A stretch of DNA of 64,000 nucleotides from Desulfovibrio sp. MES5 (lineage in GTDB: Bacteria > Desulfobacterota > Desulfovibrionia > Desulfovibrionales > Desulfovibrionaceae), in the NCBI RefSeq assembly GCF_002237645.1, contig NZ_MJUZ01000011.1, positions 186,001 to 250,000 of the forward strand. The letters run 5' to 3'. The notes beneath the pieces are model-generated. The model did no database searches. It had not been told where the DNA came from and saw nothing but the letters and a program-made list of their open reading frames with translations. A program made the translations under genes and the position numbers. Positions 47,843 to 55,684 of this stretch are shown one piece after another. Every line of letters begins with the position of its first letter. Position 1 is the stretch's first letter.

Positions 47843-49849
47843 TCACGCTCCAAGGCGAACGCCAAGCTCAAGTTTTTGCCCTGTCAAATTGGTTTCATAG
47901 CCGCCCAGAGAAGCGATACGCTTTTTGAATTCAGGCTGTTGCAAAAGGGTTTGCGCGCTGATAACCCGCGCGTCTTCAAGAAAGGCTTTGGGGATCACAA
48001 GGTCCCAGCGCTCGCCGCCCAGGGGGACAAAATCCAGCCCCATGGCGCTGGCCGCAGCGGCAACGCCGGGGCCGCAGTCCGCCTTGCCAGTGAGCACTGC
48101 GGCGGCGACGGCAAGCTGGCTTTCCACCTCTGTCTCATAGCCCAGGACATCCTGCGGGGTCAGCCCGGCGTGGCGCAAAAGCGCGTCGAACTGTATGCGC
48201 GTGCTGGAACCGGCCAGCCGGTTGACGCAACGCAGCTTTTTGTCCTTGATGTCGGTAATGCTTTTGAGCCCGTGCGGGTTGCCAGCGGGAACCACAAGCC
48301 CCACCTGCCTGATTGCCAGATTTACAAAAATCACCTTGCCCTGGGGCCAGTGCCGCTGCACAAAGCCAAAATTGAATTCGCCCTTGTCGTCATCAGCCAT
48401 ATGGAGCACAGCCACATGGCAATGATTGTTTTTCAGGGCCTGCAGCGCGTCAGCAGCATCGGCCCCCACAGAAATCATATGTACGGGTTGCGACTGACGC
48501 AGTAGGGCGTCCGTCATGATATCCAGCACCATATCGCTGCCGCCGGCGCAAAAAAGCGTCGAGTACAGCGTTTCGACTGGGCGGTGCGGGCGGGCGCGAA
48601 TCATGCTGCCCAGAGGCACGCCCTTGCCGTCAGCGGTAATGTGGGCAAAACCCTGGATGCGGACGGTAGTTTTATAGCCGTCCCCCATACGCAGGGGCAG
48701 GGCCACGGTTTTTTCGCCCACCCTGGCCAGCGCCAGGGGCGCAAATACGTCAAGACCGGGGTGAGCGGGCAGGCTGGCGGCCAGTTCCGCCGCGAGGTCG
48801 CCGGTCTCGGTGATCGCGCCGGGCAGTATCCCGGAGTACTGCTGAGGGGGGCGGCGCGACATGAGTAAAAGGGCCGGAGCCACCAGCGCCGAGAAGGCGC
48901 TCAGTGATCCGGCCGGGCTGGATGGCAGGCAGAAAACCGGCCTGCCTTCATAAACAGCGGTCATGGTCGGCGCGCCGGGCAGCAGGCCAACATTGGGCGA
49001 CACAATCTGCCCTTCGGCTTTAAGAAAGTCTCGCACAGCGGCCAACGCGGCTTCATCGGCAGCGCACAGCAAGAGCGCATGTCCGCCAGCCGCCAGTGAT
49101 TTTTGAAAAAAATTCCGCAAGGCGTCTGCTGTTGCGGCAAGAGGCGCGGCAAGGTGGGCGAGGCACCCCAGCGCTTCCGTGCGGGCAGCGAGGGATGGGG
49201 TGATGCCGTCCAGCAGACGGGTATCCGTCGCTGTGCCGCCTGCGGCGTCGGCGGGGCCCCCCGCCGGGCGAAAGCTGCCGCCCACGGTGGCCAGAAAAAC
49301 CTCAAGCCTGTCCCACACCTGCACCTCGTTCACACCCGCAGCCAGAAGCGCGCCAATGTCGCTGGGCCGGAGAATATGGTTGCGGCAAAAAAGGGCTTCT
49401 CCCACAGCAATGTCCGAACCAGCGCGCCGAACGTGCAGCCACGGCAGCATGGGGGCCGTGATGCTGACTCCGCCCTTGCCGTCCACAGCGGCATGGGCTG
49501 ACAGGGCAATGGCGTCGCAGGATGGGGGCAGGGCGTCGCCGGAGGTGACGGCAAAGCAGGTTTTACCTTCCTGAAGCGTGGCTGGGGCCTCGCTGGTTGC
49601 CGCGTATGTGTCTGCGGCCTTGAGAGCGTAGCCGCGGGCTGCGGCAAGAGCAACGGGCGGAAACGGGAGGGCGGCGACCACGGCCGAGCTCAGCACGCCG
49701 CCCTCGGCTTTGGCCGTCGGGCAGGCGACAGCCTGCGGCAGTTGCTCATGCCCGCTGGACTCCCGCGCCGCATCCAGAGCTTTGAACAGGTTGTCGAGGG
49801 CAGCGTTCAGAGGCGTAATTTCCGTATATATATTTGCGTCGAGGGGCAT
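47843..49849 (-). CDS. MoeA-like domain fused to a periplasmic-binding-protein-like domain
   Basis: A 668-residue cytoplasmic protein. Residues about 10-400 follow the molybdopterin molybdotransferase (MoeA) plan: GDALPPSCDAI, LHVRRAGSDIAVGEALF, NHILRPSDIGALLAAGVNEVQVW, then LPSSPAGSLSAF near 330. Key positions are changed: the catalytic DGYA Asp is Arg72 (AARGYALKAAD), and LPGNP is LPSSP. Residues about 430-650 are a PBP-like ligand-binding domain (LYSTLFCAGGSDMVLDIM, HVAVLHMADDD, GLVVPAGNPHGLKSI). MoeA-PBP fusions are known in prokaryotes. The start at 49849 has AGGAGGATAC upstream. I infer a molybdenum-cofactor-related sensor or specialised insertase that may lack normal MoeA chemistry. 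Confidence 0.85.
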   Translation of the reverse strand: MPLDANIYTEITPLNAALDNLFKALDAARESSGHEQLPQAVACPTAKAEGGVLSSAVVAALPFPPVALAAARGYALKAADTYAATSEAPATLQEGKTCFAVTSGDALPPSCDAIALSAHAAVDGKGGVSITAPMLPWLHVRRAGSDIAVGEALFCRNHILRPSDIGALLAAGVNEVQVWDRLEVFLATVGGSFRPAGGPADAAGGTATDTRLLDGITPSLAARTEALGCLAHLAAPLAATADALRNFFQKSLAAGGHALLLCAADEAALAAVRDFLKAEGQIVSPNVGLLPGAPTMTAVYEGRPVFCLPSSPAGSLSAFSALVAPALLLMSRRPPQQYSGILPGAITETGDLAAELAASLPAHPGLDVFAPLALARVGEKTVALPLRMGDGYKTTVRIQGFAHITADGKGVPLGSMIRARPHRPVETLYSTLFCAGGSDMVLDIMTDALLRQSQPVHMISVGADAADALQALKNNHCHVAVLHMADDDKGEFNFGFVQRHWPQGKVIFVNLAIRQVGLVVPAGNPHGLKSITDIKDKKLRCVNRLAGSSTRIQFDALLRHAGLTPQDVLGYETEVESQLAVAAAVLTGKADCGPGVAAAASAMGLDFVPLGGERWDLVIPKAFLEDARVISAQTLLQQPEFKKRIASLGGYETNLTGQKLELGVRLGA

Positions 49850-50033
49850 TGTATCCTCCTGGGAAGGGCAAGGGGCGTGAATGGACGGAAGGAGAGAATC
49901 TACCCAACAAACATACATCTTCACGGCACACATGCAAATACTTGTTGCGGGCATGCCGCCCTGAGCCGTATTGCGTGCTGCCGCGCCTGGGCGTATAGTG
50001 ATTCTTTATATGTAACCTCAACCCTGCGGCGGC

Positions 50034-50828
50034 ATGCCGCTTGATATGACCGTACATGACATACGCGCGCTTCTGGCAGCGGATAAAGCCACAGTAGGCA
50101 CATGGCTGCAACTGCCCTCCACGGACGTGGCGGAGCTGATGGCCCGTGCCGGGTATGACTGGGTCGCCGTGGATATGGAGCATGGCTCCTTTGGGCGCAC
50201 CGGTCTGCCGGACGTTTTCCGGGCCATCGAATGCGGCGGCGCCGCCCCTTTCGCTCGCCTGCCCGAAGCCAGCAAAACCCAGATAAAGTCCGCCCTTGAG
50301 GCTGGAGCCCAGGGACTGATCTTTCCCATGATAGAAAGCCGCGAGCAGCTTGACCGCGCCATTGACTGGGCCGTGTACCCCGGTCAGGACACGTGGCGGG
50401 CCAAGGGCGAGACCGCGCAGGAATACAGAGGCGTAGGTTTTTGCCGGGCCAATGTGTTTGGCAAAAATTTTGACGAGTACCGCGCCCGGCGCGCGCCGGA
50501 GCTTTTTCTTGTGGCGCAGATAGAGCATATCCGCGCCGTGGAAAATCTGGACGCCATACTGACGCACCCGCGTCTGGACGCCATCATGGTTGGGCCGTAC
50601 GACCTTTCCGGCTCTATGGGTCTTACGGGACAGTTCGAACATCCGGACTTCAAGGCGGCCATGGCGCGTATTGTGGACGCCTGCGCGCGGCACAAGGCCC
50701 GCATGGGCCTGCACATCGTGCAGCCTGACCCGGCGGAACTGGCGCGCCAGGTGGCGGCGGGCAGCCGCTTTATTGCCTACGGTATCGACTCCGTCTTTCT
50801 TTGGGGCGCGGCTGAGCGCCCCGAATAG
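50034..50828 (+). CDS. HpcH/HpaI-family aldolase
   Basis: A 264-residue class II pyruvate-type aldolase of the HpaI family. These metal-dependent enzymes reversibly join pyruvate (or a 2-oxo acid) to an aldehyde, giving 4-hydroxy-2-oxo acids such as 2-keto-3-deoxy sugar acids. Motifs: WVAVDMEHGSFG (about 41-52), GLIFPMIES (about 93-101), LVAQIEH with the metal Glu and GPYDLSGSMG with the metal Asp (about 187-196). A second Met at residue 5 is an alternative start; neither has a strong ribosome site. It heads a rightward cluster ending in CMP-sugar synthetase, acyltransferase and HAD genes, which suggests that it makes rather than degrades an ulosonic acid. That is inference. Confidence 0.88.
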   Translation: MPLDMTVHDIRALLAADKATVGTWLQLPSTDVAELMARAGYDWVAVDMEHGSFGRTGLPDVFRAIECGGAAPFARLPEASKTQIKSALEAGAQGLIFPMIESREQLDRAIDWAVYPGQDTWRAKGETAQEYRGVGFCRANVFGKNFDEYRARRAPELFLVAQIEHIRAVENLDAILTHPRLDAIMVGPYDLSGSMGLTGQFEHPDFKAAMARIVDACARHKARMGLHIVQPDPAELARQVAAGSRFIAYGIDSVFLWGAAERPE

Positions 50829-50944
50829 TTCCGCCGCCTGACAAAGGCGTCAGCAGGCCCGCCATAGGGCCGGTTTGCCCCCCATGCGTCGCGCAGCACT
50901 GCGGACGCGCATATGATCAAGAAAATTCTCCAGGGAGAATAATT

Positions 50945-51859
50945 GTGAAAATAACTGTTTTCGGCGGTTCCGGATTCCTGGGTTCGCATATTTGCGACAA
51001 GCTTTCCGAGGCCGGGCATAACGTCACCATTGTGGACCTGCATCCCTCGCCCTGGTTGCGACCCGACCAGACCATGCTCACGGGCAACATCCTTGAAGAG
51101 GAAACAGTGCTCAAAGCCGTGGAAGGCGCGGATATGGTGTTCAACTACGCGGGCATCGCGGACATTGGCGAGGCCAATAACCGCCCGGTGGACACGGCGC
51201 GCATCAACGTGGTCGGCAACGTCATGATTCTTGAGGCCTGCCGCAAGGCGGGCGTGAAGCGGTACGTCTTCGCCAGCTCGCTTTACGTGTACGGCAAGTC
51301 CGGCGGTTTTTACCGTTGCAGCAAGCAGTCCTGCGAACTGTATATTGAAAACTACCAGGCCATGCACAACCTGCCGTACACCATCCTGCGATACGGCTCG
51401 CTGTACGGCCCCCGGTCGGACAGGCGCAACGCCATCAACCGCTTTGTTTACGAAGCGCTTTCCACTGGCGGCATCACCTACTACGGCGCGCCCACGGCCC
51501 TGCGTGAATACGTGCATGTGGATGACGCGAGCACCGCCACCCTGGCCGTGCTCGCGCCGGAGTTTGAAAACCAGAACATCATCATCTCCGGCAACCAGCC
51601 CATGCGGGTCAGCGACCTCTTCAAGATGATAGGCGAAATGCTGGGCAAGGAACTGGTCATCAATTACCAGAACGACCCCAACAGCGGCCACTATCAGGTG
51701 ACCCCTTACGCCTTCATGCCCAAGGTGGGGCGCAAGCTTGTGCCGCCGCTGACCGTGGACCTCGGGCAGGGCATACTGCGCGTGATGGAAGAAGAACATA
51801 AGGAAATCCACCCCGAACTGGCCTCCGAGGGCGGGTATCTCGTGGCAACCGACGACTAG
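50945..51859 (+). CDS. NAD-dependent epimerase/dehydratase (extended SDR)
   Basis: A 304-residue nucleotide-sugar-modifying short-chain dehydrogenase. GGSGFLGSH (about 7-15) binds NAD; FASSLYVYG supplies the catalytic Ser; YRCSK (about 123-127) is the YxxxK pair; LREYVHVDDAS is a typical late-domain segment. The start is GTG with GGGAGAA upstream. It follows the aldolase gene by about 115 bases in the same direction. Likely epimerises, dehydrates or reduces a nucleotide sugar that becomes the aldehyde partner or final sugar of this cluster; the exact reaction cannot be read. Confidence 0.87.
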   Translation: MKITVFGGSGFLGSHICDKLSEAGHNVTIVDLHPSPWLRPDQTMLTGNILEEETVLKAVEGADMVFNYAGIADIGEANNRPVDTARINVVGNVMILEACRKAGVKRYVFASSLYVYGKSGGFYRCSKQSCELYIENYQAMHNLPYTILRYGSLYGPRSDRRNAINRFVYEALSTGGITYYGAPTALREYVHVDDASTATLAVLAPEFENQNIIISGNQPMRVSDLFKMIGEMLGKELVINYQNDPNSGHYQVTPYAFMPKVGRKLVPPLTVDLGQGILRVMEEEHKEIHPELASEGGYLVATDD

Positions 51860-51871
51860 ATACGACCTCCT

Positions 51872-51976
51872 TTGAAAGCTTCATATTTCAAAGGCGTCAT
51901 TCTGCCGACAAATACGATTTTCGGCAGGATCCACGCCACGCTGTGGCGCGCTGCTCTTTCGTGCAGCGGTAGAGCA
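51872..51976 (+). repeat. family B dispersed palindromic repeat (copy B2)
   Basis: Blocks TTTGAAAGCTTCATATTTC, the CTGCCGA..TCGGCAG hairpin, GGATCCACGCCACG, and CTGC..GTGCAGCGGTAGAGCATTT match copy B1 in order. It lies between the epimerase and CMP-sugar synthetase genes. Confidence 0.75.
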
Positions 51977-52162
51977 TTTGCTGCGGGATGTCCGCGAGCA
52001 GGCGAATCCGTGCCTGCGCTGCCGACGCCGCAAAAACGCTTCTGGCAAAGAATTGAGGTTCACGGGAATCCGCCGTTGTCGGGGCGCTGAACGTCGCCCC
52101 CGCCGGATTTCGGAACCGGAGCCTGGATCTGAAAATTTTATACGGACACAAGGAGCCGTTGC

Positions 52163-52933
52163 ATGAACATCATTGCCATCATTCCCGCGCGTATGGGGTC
52201 CAGCCGTTACCCCGGCAAGCCTCTGGCCCTCATCCACAACGTGCCCATGGTCGGGCATGTGGCCTTTCGTACGGCCATGAGCAAAACCCTTTCCGCCACC
52301 TATGTGGCCACCTGCGATGATATCATTGAAAATTACTGCAAGGGTGCGGGCCTGGACTGCGTCATGACCGGCGACCATCACGTGCGCTGCTCGACGCGCA
52401 CGGCTGAAGCCCTGCTCAAGATTGAAGCCGCCACGGGCAAAAAGGCCGACATCGTGGTGATGGTGCAGGGCGATGAACCCATGGTGCGCCCGGAAATGAT
52501 CGACGCCGCCATTGCCCCCATGTTGACAGACCCCAGCATCAACGTCACCAACCTCATGGCCGATATGGACACCCTTGAGGAATTTGAAGATCCCAATGAA
52601 GTCAAGGTGGTTGTGGACCGCTTTAACGACGCCCTGTACTTCTCGCGCGAGCCCATCCCCTCGCGCAAAAAGGGGTCGGACAAGGTGCCCATGCGCAAGC
52701 AGGTCTGCATCATTCCCTTCCGCCGCGACTATCTGCTGCGCTTCAATGAAATGGAAGAAAGCCCCCTGGAAATTTATGAGTCCGTGGACATGATGCGCAT
52801 CCTCGAATACGGGGAAAAAGTGCGTATGGTCCCCACTGACTGCCGCAGCTGGAGCGTGGACACGCCCGAAGATCTGGCCCGCGTGGCGCGCCTTATGGAA
52901 GGCGACGATCTTATGAAGGAATACAGCAAGTAA
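52163..52933 (+). CDS. CMP-sugar synthetase, divergent KdsB-like cytidylyltransferase
   Basis: A 256-residue nucleotidyltransferase activating a ulosonic acid with CTP. The N-terminal AIIPARMGSSRYPGKPLALI (about 5-24) is the CTP-binding signature of the CMP-Kdo synthetase family, and MVQGDEPMVRPEMID (about 95-109) carries the metal site. The usual Kdo-enzyme region with SGTDR is instead CSTRTAEAL, so the substrate may not be ordinary Kdo. ACAAGGAGCC precedes the start. Followed with no gap by an acyltransferase and a HAD phosphatase. A lipid A kdsB elsewhere in the genome would be expected. Confidence 0.87.
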   Translation: MNIIAIIPARMGSSRYPGKPLALIHNVPMVGHVAFRTAMSKTLSATYVATCDDIIENYCKGAGLDCVMTGDHHVRCSTRTAEALLKIEAATGKKADIVVMVQGDEPMVRPEMIDAAIAPMLTDPSINVTNLMADMDTLEEFEDPNEVKVVVDRFNDALYFSREPIPSRKKGSDKVPMRKQVCIIPFRRDYLLRFNEMEESPLEIYESVDMMRILEYGEKVRMVPTDCRSWSVDTPEDLARVARLMEGDDLMKEYSK

Positions 52934-53743
52934 ATGGCCGAGTCTGAAAAAACAGGCATGGGGCGGGGTGCGGAGGCGGCGTCGGCCACCGGGTTGGCTG
53001 CGCCTTCCTCTCCTCTTTCTTCCGCCCCGCTTTCTTCCGGCCCGCGTTCTTCCGCAAGGCAAGCCGCGCAGGCTGGCCCCGGCGCAACCACGCCGCCAGC
53101 CGCCCATGGCGCGCCGGGCTGGCGTCGTCGGCTTGGGGCTGCGCTGGAAGAGCTGTGGGTGGCGCTGCTGGGCTGGATACCCACTCCGGTGGGTCTGGCC
53201 CTGCGTCTGGCTGGCTGGCGCTGGATGTTTGCCCGCTGCGGCTCGGTGCGCTTCGGCACGGGGCTGAGCCTTGCGGGGTGCAGGGGCATGACGCTTGGCG
53301 ACAATGTGCGTCTTGGGCGCGGCTGCTTTATTACCGCCACAGACGGCACGCTTGTGCTGCACGACAGCGTGGCCCTTTCGCCCTTTGTGCATGTGGGGGC
53401 CGATGCCGGGCGCATTGAAATAGGCGCGCACACGGCTGTGGGGCCGGGCACCGTCATACGGGCGGCCAACCACTGCATAGCCCGGCAGGACGTGCCCATA
53501 ATGCACCAGGGGCACGTGCCAGGCGTGATTGTTATTGAAGAAGACGTGTGGATCGGGGCCAACTGCGTCATCACGCCCGACGTGCGCATTGGGCGCGGCG
53601 CGGTGGTGGGCGCGGGGGCGGTGGTCACCCGTAACGTGGCTCCTTTCGCCATTGTCGGCGGCGTGCCTGCCAAGGTCATCGGCATGCGGGGCAGTAACGA
53701 CGCAACCGTTGCCGGATCGGCAACCCAGGCCGCAAAAGGATAG
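52934..53743 (+). CDS. hexapeptide-repeat (left-handed beta-helix) acyltransferase
   Basis: A 269-residue protein. Residues 1-65 are an Ala/Pro/Ser-rich tail with no domain; about 95-255 is a LbH trimer-forming acyltransferase: LSLAGCRGMTLGDNVRLGRGCFIT, then ADAGRIEIGAHTAVGPGTVIRAANH, then VIVIEEDVWIGANCVITPDVRIGRGAVVGAGAVVTRNVAPFAIVGGVPAKVIG, which is typical of sugar O-/N-acetyltransferases. The ATG begins directly after the stop of the cytidylyltransferase gene, so translation is coupled. Likely acetylates the sugar made by this cluster. Confidence 0.88.
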   Translation: MAESEKTGMGRGAEAASATGLAAPSSPLSSAPLSSGPRSSARQAAQAGPGATTPPAAHGAPGWRRRLGAALEELWVALLGWIPTPVGLALRLAGWRWMFARCGSVRFGTGLSLAGCRGMTLGDNVRLGRGCFITATDGTLVLHDSVALSPFVHVGADAGRIEIGAHTAVGPGTVIRAANHCIARQDVPIMHQGHVPGVIVIEEDVWIGANCVITPDVRIGRGAVVGAGAVVTRNVAPFAIVGGVPAKVIGMRGSNDATVAGSATQAAKG

Positions 53744-53745
53744 TT

Positions 53746-54396
53746 ATGGCATTGCAATGCATTGTTTTTGACTGCGACGGCGTCATACTGGACAGCGTGC
53801 CCGTGAAAACACGGGCCTTTGCGCGTATCGCCGCGCCCCACGGGCAGGAAGCCCAGGATCGTTTTGTGATGTACCACACGCGGCATGGCGGGGTGAGCCG
53901 TTACAAGAAGTTCCAATGGTTTTACAATGAAGTGCTGGGCCGCGAAATTTCGGATGAAGAGTCTGAACGGCTGGGCCGCCTGTTCGCGGAATACGCCCTG
54001 GACGAAGTCCGCCGCTGTCCGCTCATTCCCGGCATTCAGGAAGTTCTGGACACCTGGAAGGGCAAATTGCCCCTCTATGTGTGCTCCGGCGCGCCCCATG
54101 ATGAAGTGCAGGCGGTACTGCACGAGCGCAATCTTGACCAGTATTTCGTGTCCATTCACGGTTCGCCTCCGGCCAAGGCCAAACTGCTGGGCCAGATTGT
54201 GGCCCCTCTGCCTATGGCCCCGGAAGATGTGCTTATGGTGGGGGACGCCCCCACGGATCACGACGCGGCCAAAGAAGTGGGCACGCTTTTTTACGGTGTG
54301 GGCCCGGACATAAAACCGGCCTCGGAGTCTCTCTATCCCTGGGGGCCGGACCTTACCGGGCTCAATGATTGGATAAAGGCCCACGTGGCGCGTTAA
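53746..54396 (+). CDS. HAD-superfamily phosphatase (subfamily IA)
   Basis: A 216-residue hydrolase. Motif I FDCDGVILDS (Asp nucleophile about residue 9), motif II VCSGAP (Ser about 108), motif III Lys in PAKAKLL and motif IV MVGDAPTDHDAA are all intact, with a helical cap between I and II. Resembles phosphoglycolate-phosphatase-like HADs. Two bases after the acyltransferase stop. In ulosonic acid pathways a phosphatase removes phosphate before CMP activation, which is the role I infer. Its stop codon lies inside the terminal repeat of a MITE-like element. Confidence 0.88.
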   Translation: MALQCIVFDCDGVILDSVPVKTRAFARIAAPHGQEAQDRFVMYHTRHGGVSRYKKFQWFYNEVLGREISDEESERLGRLFAEYALDEVRRCPLIPGIQEVLDTWKGKLPLYVCSGAPHDEVQAVLHERNLDQYFVSIHGSPPAKAKLLGQIVAPLPMAPEDVLMVGDAPTDHDAAKEVGTLFYGVGPDIKPASESLYPWGPDLTGLNDWIKAHVAR

Positions 54397-54550
54397 GGAA
54401 ACGCTGATTTATTTCGTTTGGCGGCGTTGCGTCACCTTTTTTGAAACAGTCGGGGACGGAAGAGTCCACTCCTGCTTCAAAAAAAGATCACGCCTTGCAA
54501 ACAAAATAACTGCTCGTTTCCAGGAGGCTCTTTAATCAGCGCTTCCTTAA
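54393..54550. mobile_element. MITE-like element, 158 bp, full-length hairpin
   Basis: Terminal inverted repeats TTAAGGAAACGCTGATT and AATCAGCGCTTCCTTAA (16 of 17). Inside, CGTTTG/CAAACA, GGCGTTGCGTCACC and CTTTTTTGAA/TTCAAAAAAAG pair, ending in a small GGAC/GTCC loop, so the whole element can fold on itself. No coding capacity. Its left end supplies the stop codon of the HAD gene. Confidence 0.7.
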
Positions 54551-54575
54551 CTCCAACAGCAACCGCAACAATGCC

Positions 54576-54610
54576 CGGACGCCTCCCCGCTACGTGCGTG
54601 GGGGCGTCCG
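54576..54610. repeat. GC-rich hairpin before the lipoprotein gene
   Basis: GGACGCCTCCCCGC and GCGTGGGGGCGTCC pair with two imperfect positions around a five-base loop. It ends 16 bases before the lipoprotein start; it could be a terminator for the HAD gene or a 5' leader structure. Confidence 0.5.
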
Positions 54611-54625
54611 CCGCCGAAACACACT

Positions 54626-55639
54626 ATGATGAAAAAACTATACATCTGGCTTGTATGCCTTGGCGTGCTGTGTCTGGCTGCCTGCGATTCCGGCAGCAAG
54701 GAAGAAGCCCCCGCATCTTCCGCAAAAACGGAGCAGGCACAGCCCGCTCCCGCCGCAGAGGGGAGTGCCCCCGCCGCCGAGGCCAGCGCCTCCGCTGATA
54801 CTGGCAACGCTCCTCAGGAGCAGGGGCCGCCGCCCACAAAAGAGCAGATTGATGAAGCCGACGCCCTGGTGGCTTTCTATAATACGGCCGCCAGCACGCT
54901 TGCCAACCCGTACTTTACCCAGGCCGATGTGATGATGGGCAATGTGCGCTACTACCTGCATGAATGGATGCTGCCCCCACGCCCGGATGGCAGCGACGGC
55001 AAGCCTCTGGCTGCGCGCCTTGCGGCTCCGCAGGGGATGTTCAGCGAGGATGAGGTCCGCGCCATGGAGCAGTGGGTGGAAGACATGCGCCAGAGCCTCG
55101 ACAGCATGCGCGCCGACTACCGCCTGCTCGAGCGCTATGTGAAGGACCAGAGCATTCGTGACGACGGCGTCAAGGGCAAGGCTCTGGCAGCCAGCATAGA
55201 GAAGAGTTACGAGCGTTTTTCCGCCGCCCGCAGCGGCTACATGGGCACGGTTGAAGCGCGGGCTTCATCTGTGGAAGAAGTGTTGCTCTACGGGCATCCG
55301 CTTAAAAGGCAGATACTGGACGCCAGAAGGGTGTTCGGGCTGTTTTCCAGAACAGCCGGTCTGCTCATGTCGCAAAAGCCCGACCGTGAGGCTCTGGAGC
55401 AGGTAATGGCCAAGCTTGACGCCAGCCTTGCCGATGCCGGGCGTCCTCCCTTCCCCGCCTCGCCGGATGTGGAGCGGGCCTACCGCGAGTTTCTCAAACA
55501 GGCCGCCGGGTTTAAAGAAGCGCTTGCAAGAGGACTGGACGAGGGCTTTTACAACCCCGTGCGGGAGGAACTCAATAATGCCGCCGTGGGCAGCCGTCAG
55601 GCGTACAATCTTTTTGTGCGCGAAGCCAACCCTGAATAG
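54626..55639 (+). CDS. lipoprotein of unknown function (possibly DUF3829/YiiG-like)
   Basis: A 337-residue predicted lipoprotein: MMKKLYIWLVCLGVLCLAAC with the lipobox Cys at residue 20, then a ~55-residue Ala/Pro/Glu linker. The rest is all-helical (about 75-337) with segments such as DEADALVAFYNTAAST and ALLARGLDEG-like repeats, which loosely resemble DUF3829 proteins. No catalytic motif. No strong ribosome site precedes it. It lies between a MITE-like element and the diaminopropionate ammonia-lyase gene, 45 bases upstream of the latter, so the two may be co-transcribed. Function unknown. Confidence 0.75.
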   Translation: MMKKLYIWLVCLGVLCLAACDSGSKEEAPASSAKTEQAQPAPAAEGSAPAAEASASADTGNAPQEQGPPPTKEQIDEADALVAFYNTAASTLANPYFTQADVMMGNVRYYLHEWMLPPRPDGSDGKPLAARLAAPQGMFSEDEVRAMEQWVEDMRQSLDSMRADYRLLERYVKDQSIRDDGVKGKALAASIEKSYERFSAARSGYMGTVEARASSVEEVLLYGHPLKRQILDARRVFGLFSRTAGLLMSQKPDREALEQVMAKLDASLADAGRPPFPASPDVERAYREFLKQAAGFKEALARGLDEGFYNPVREELNNAAVGSRQAYNLFVREANPE

Positions 55640-55684
55640 TCGAGATATCTGGATGAGCCCGGCAATTGCCGCAGGTAAGGCGTC

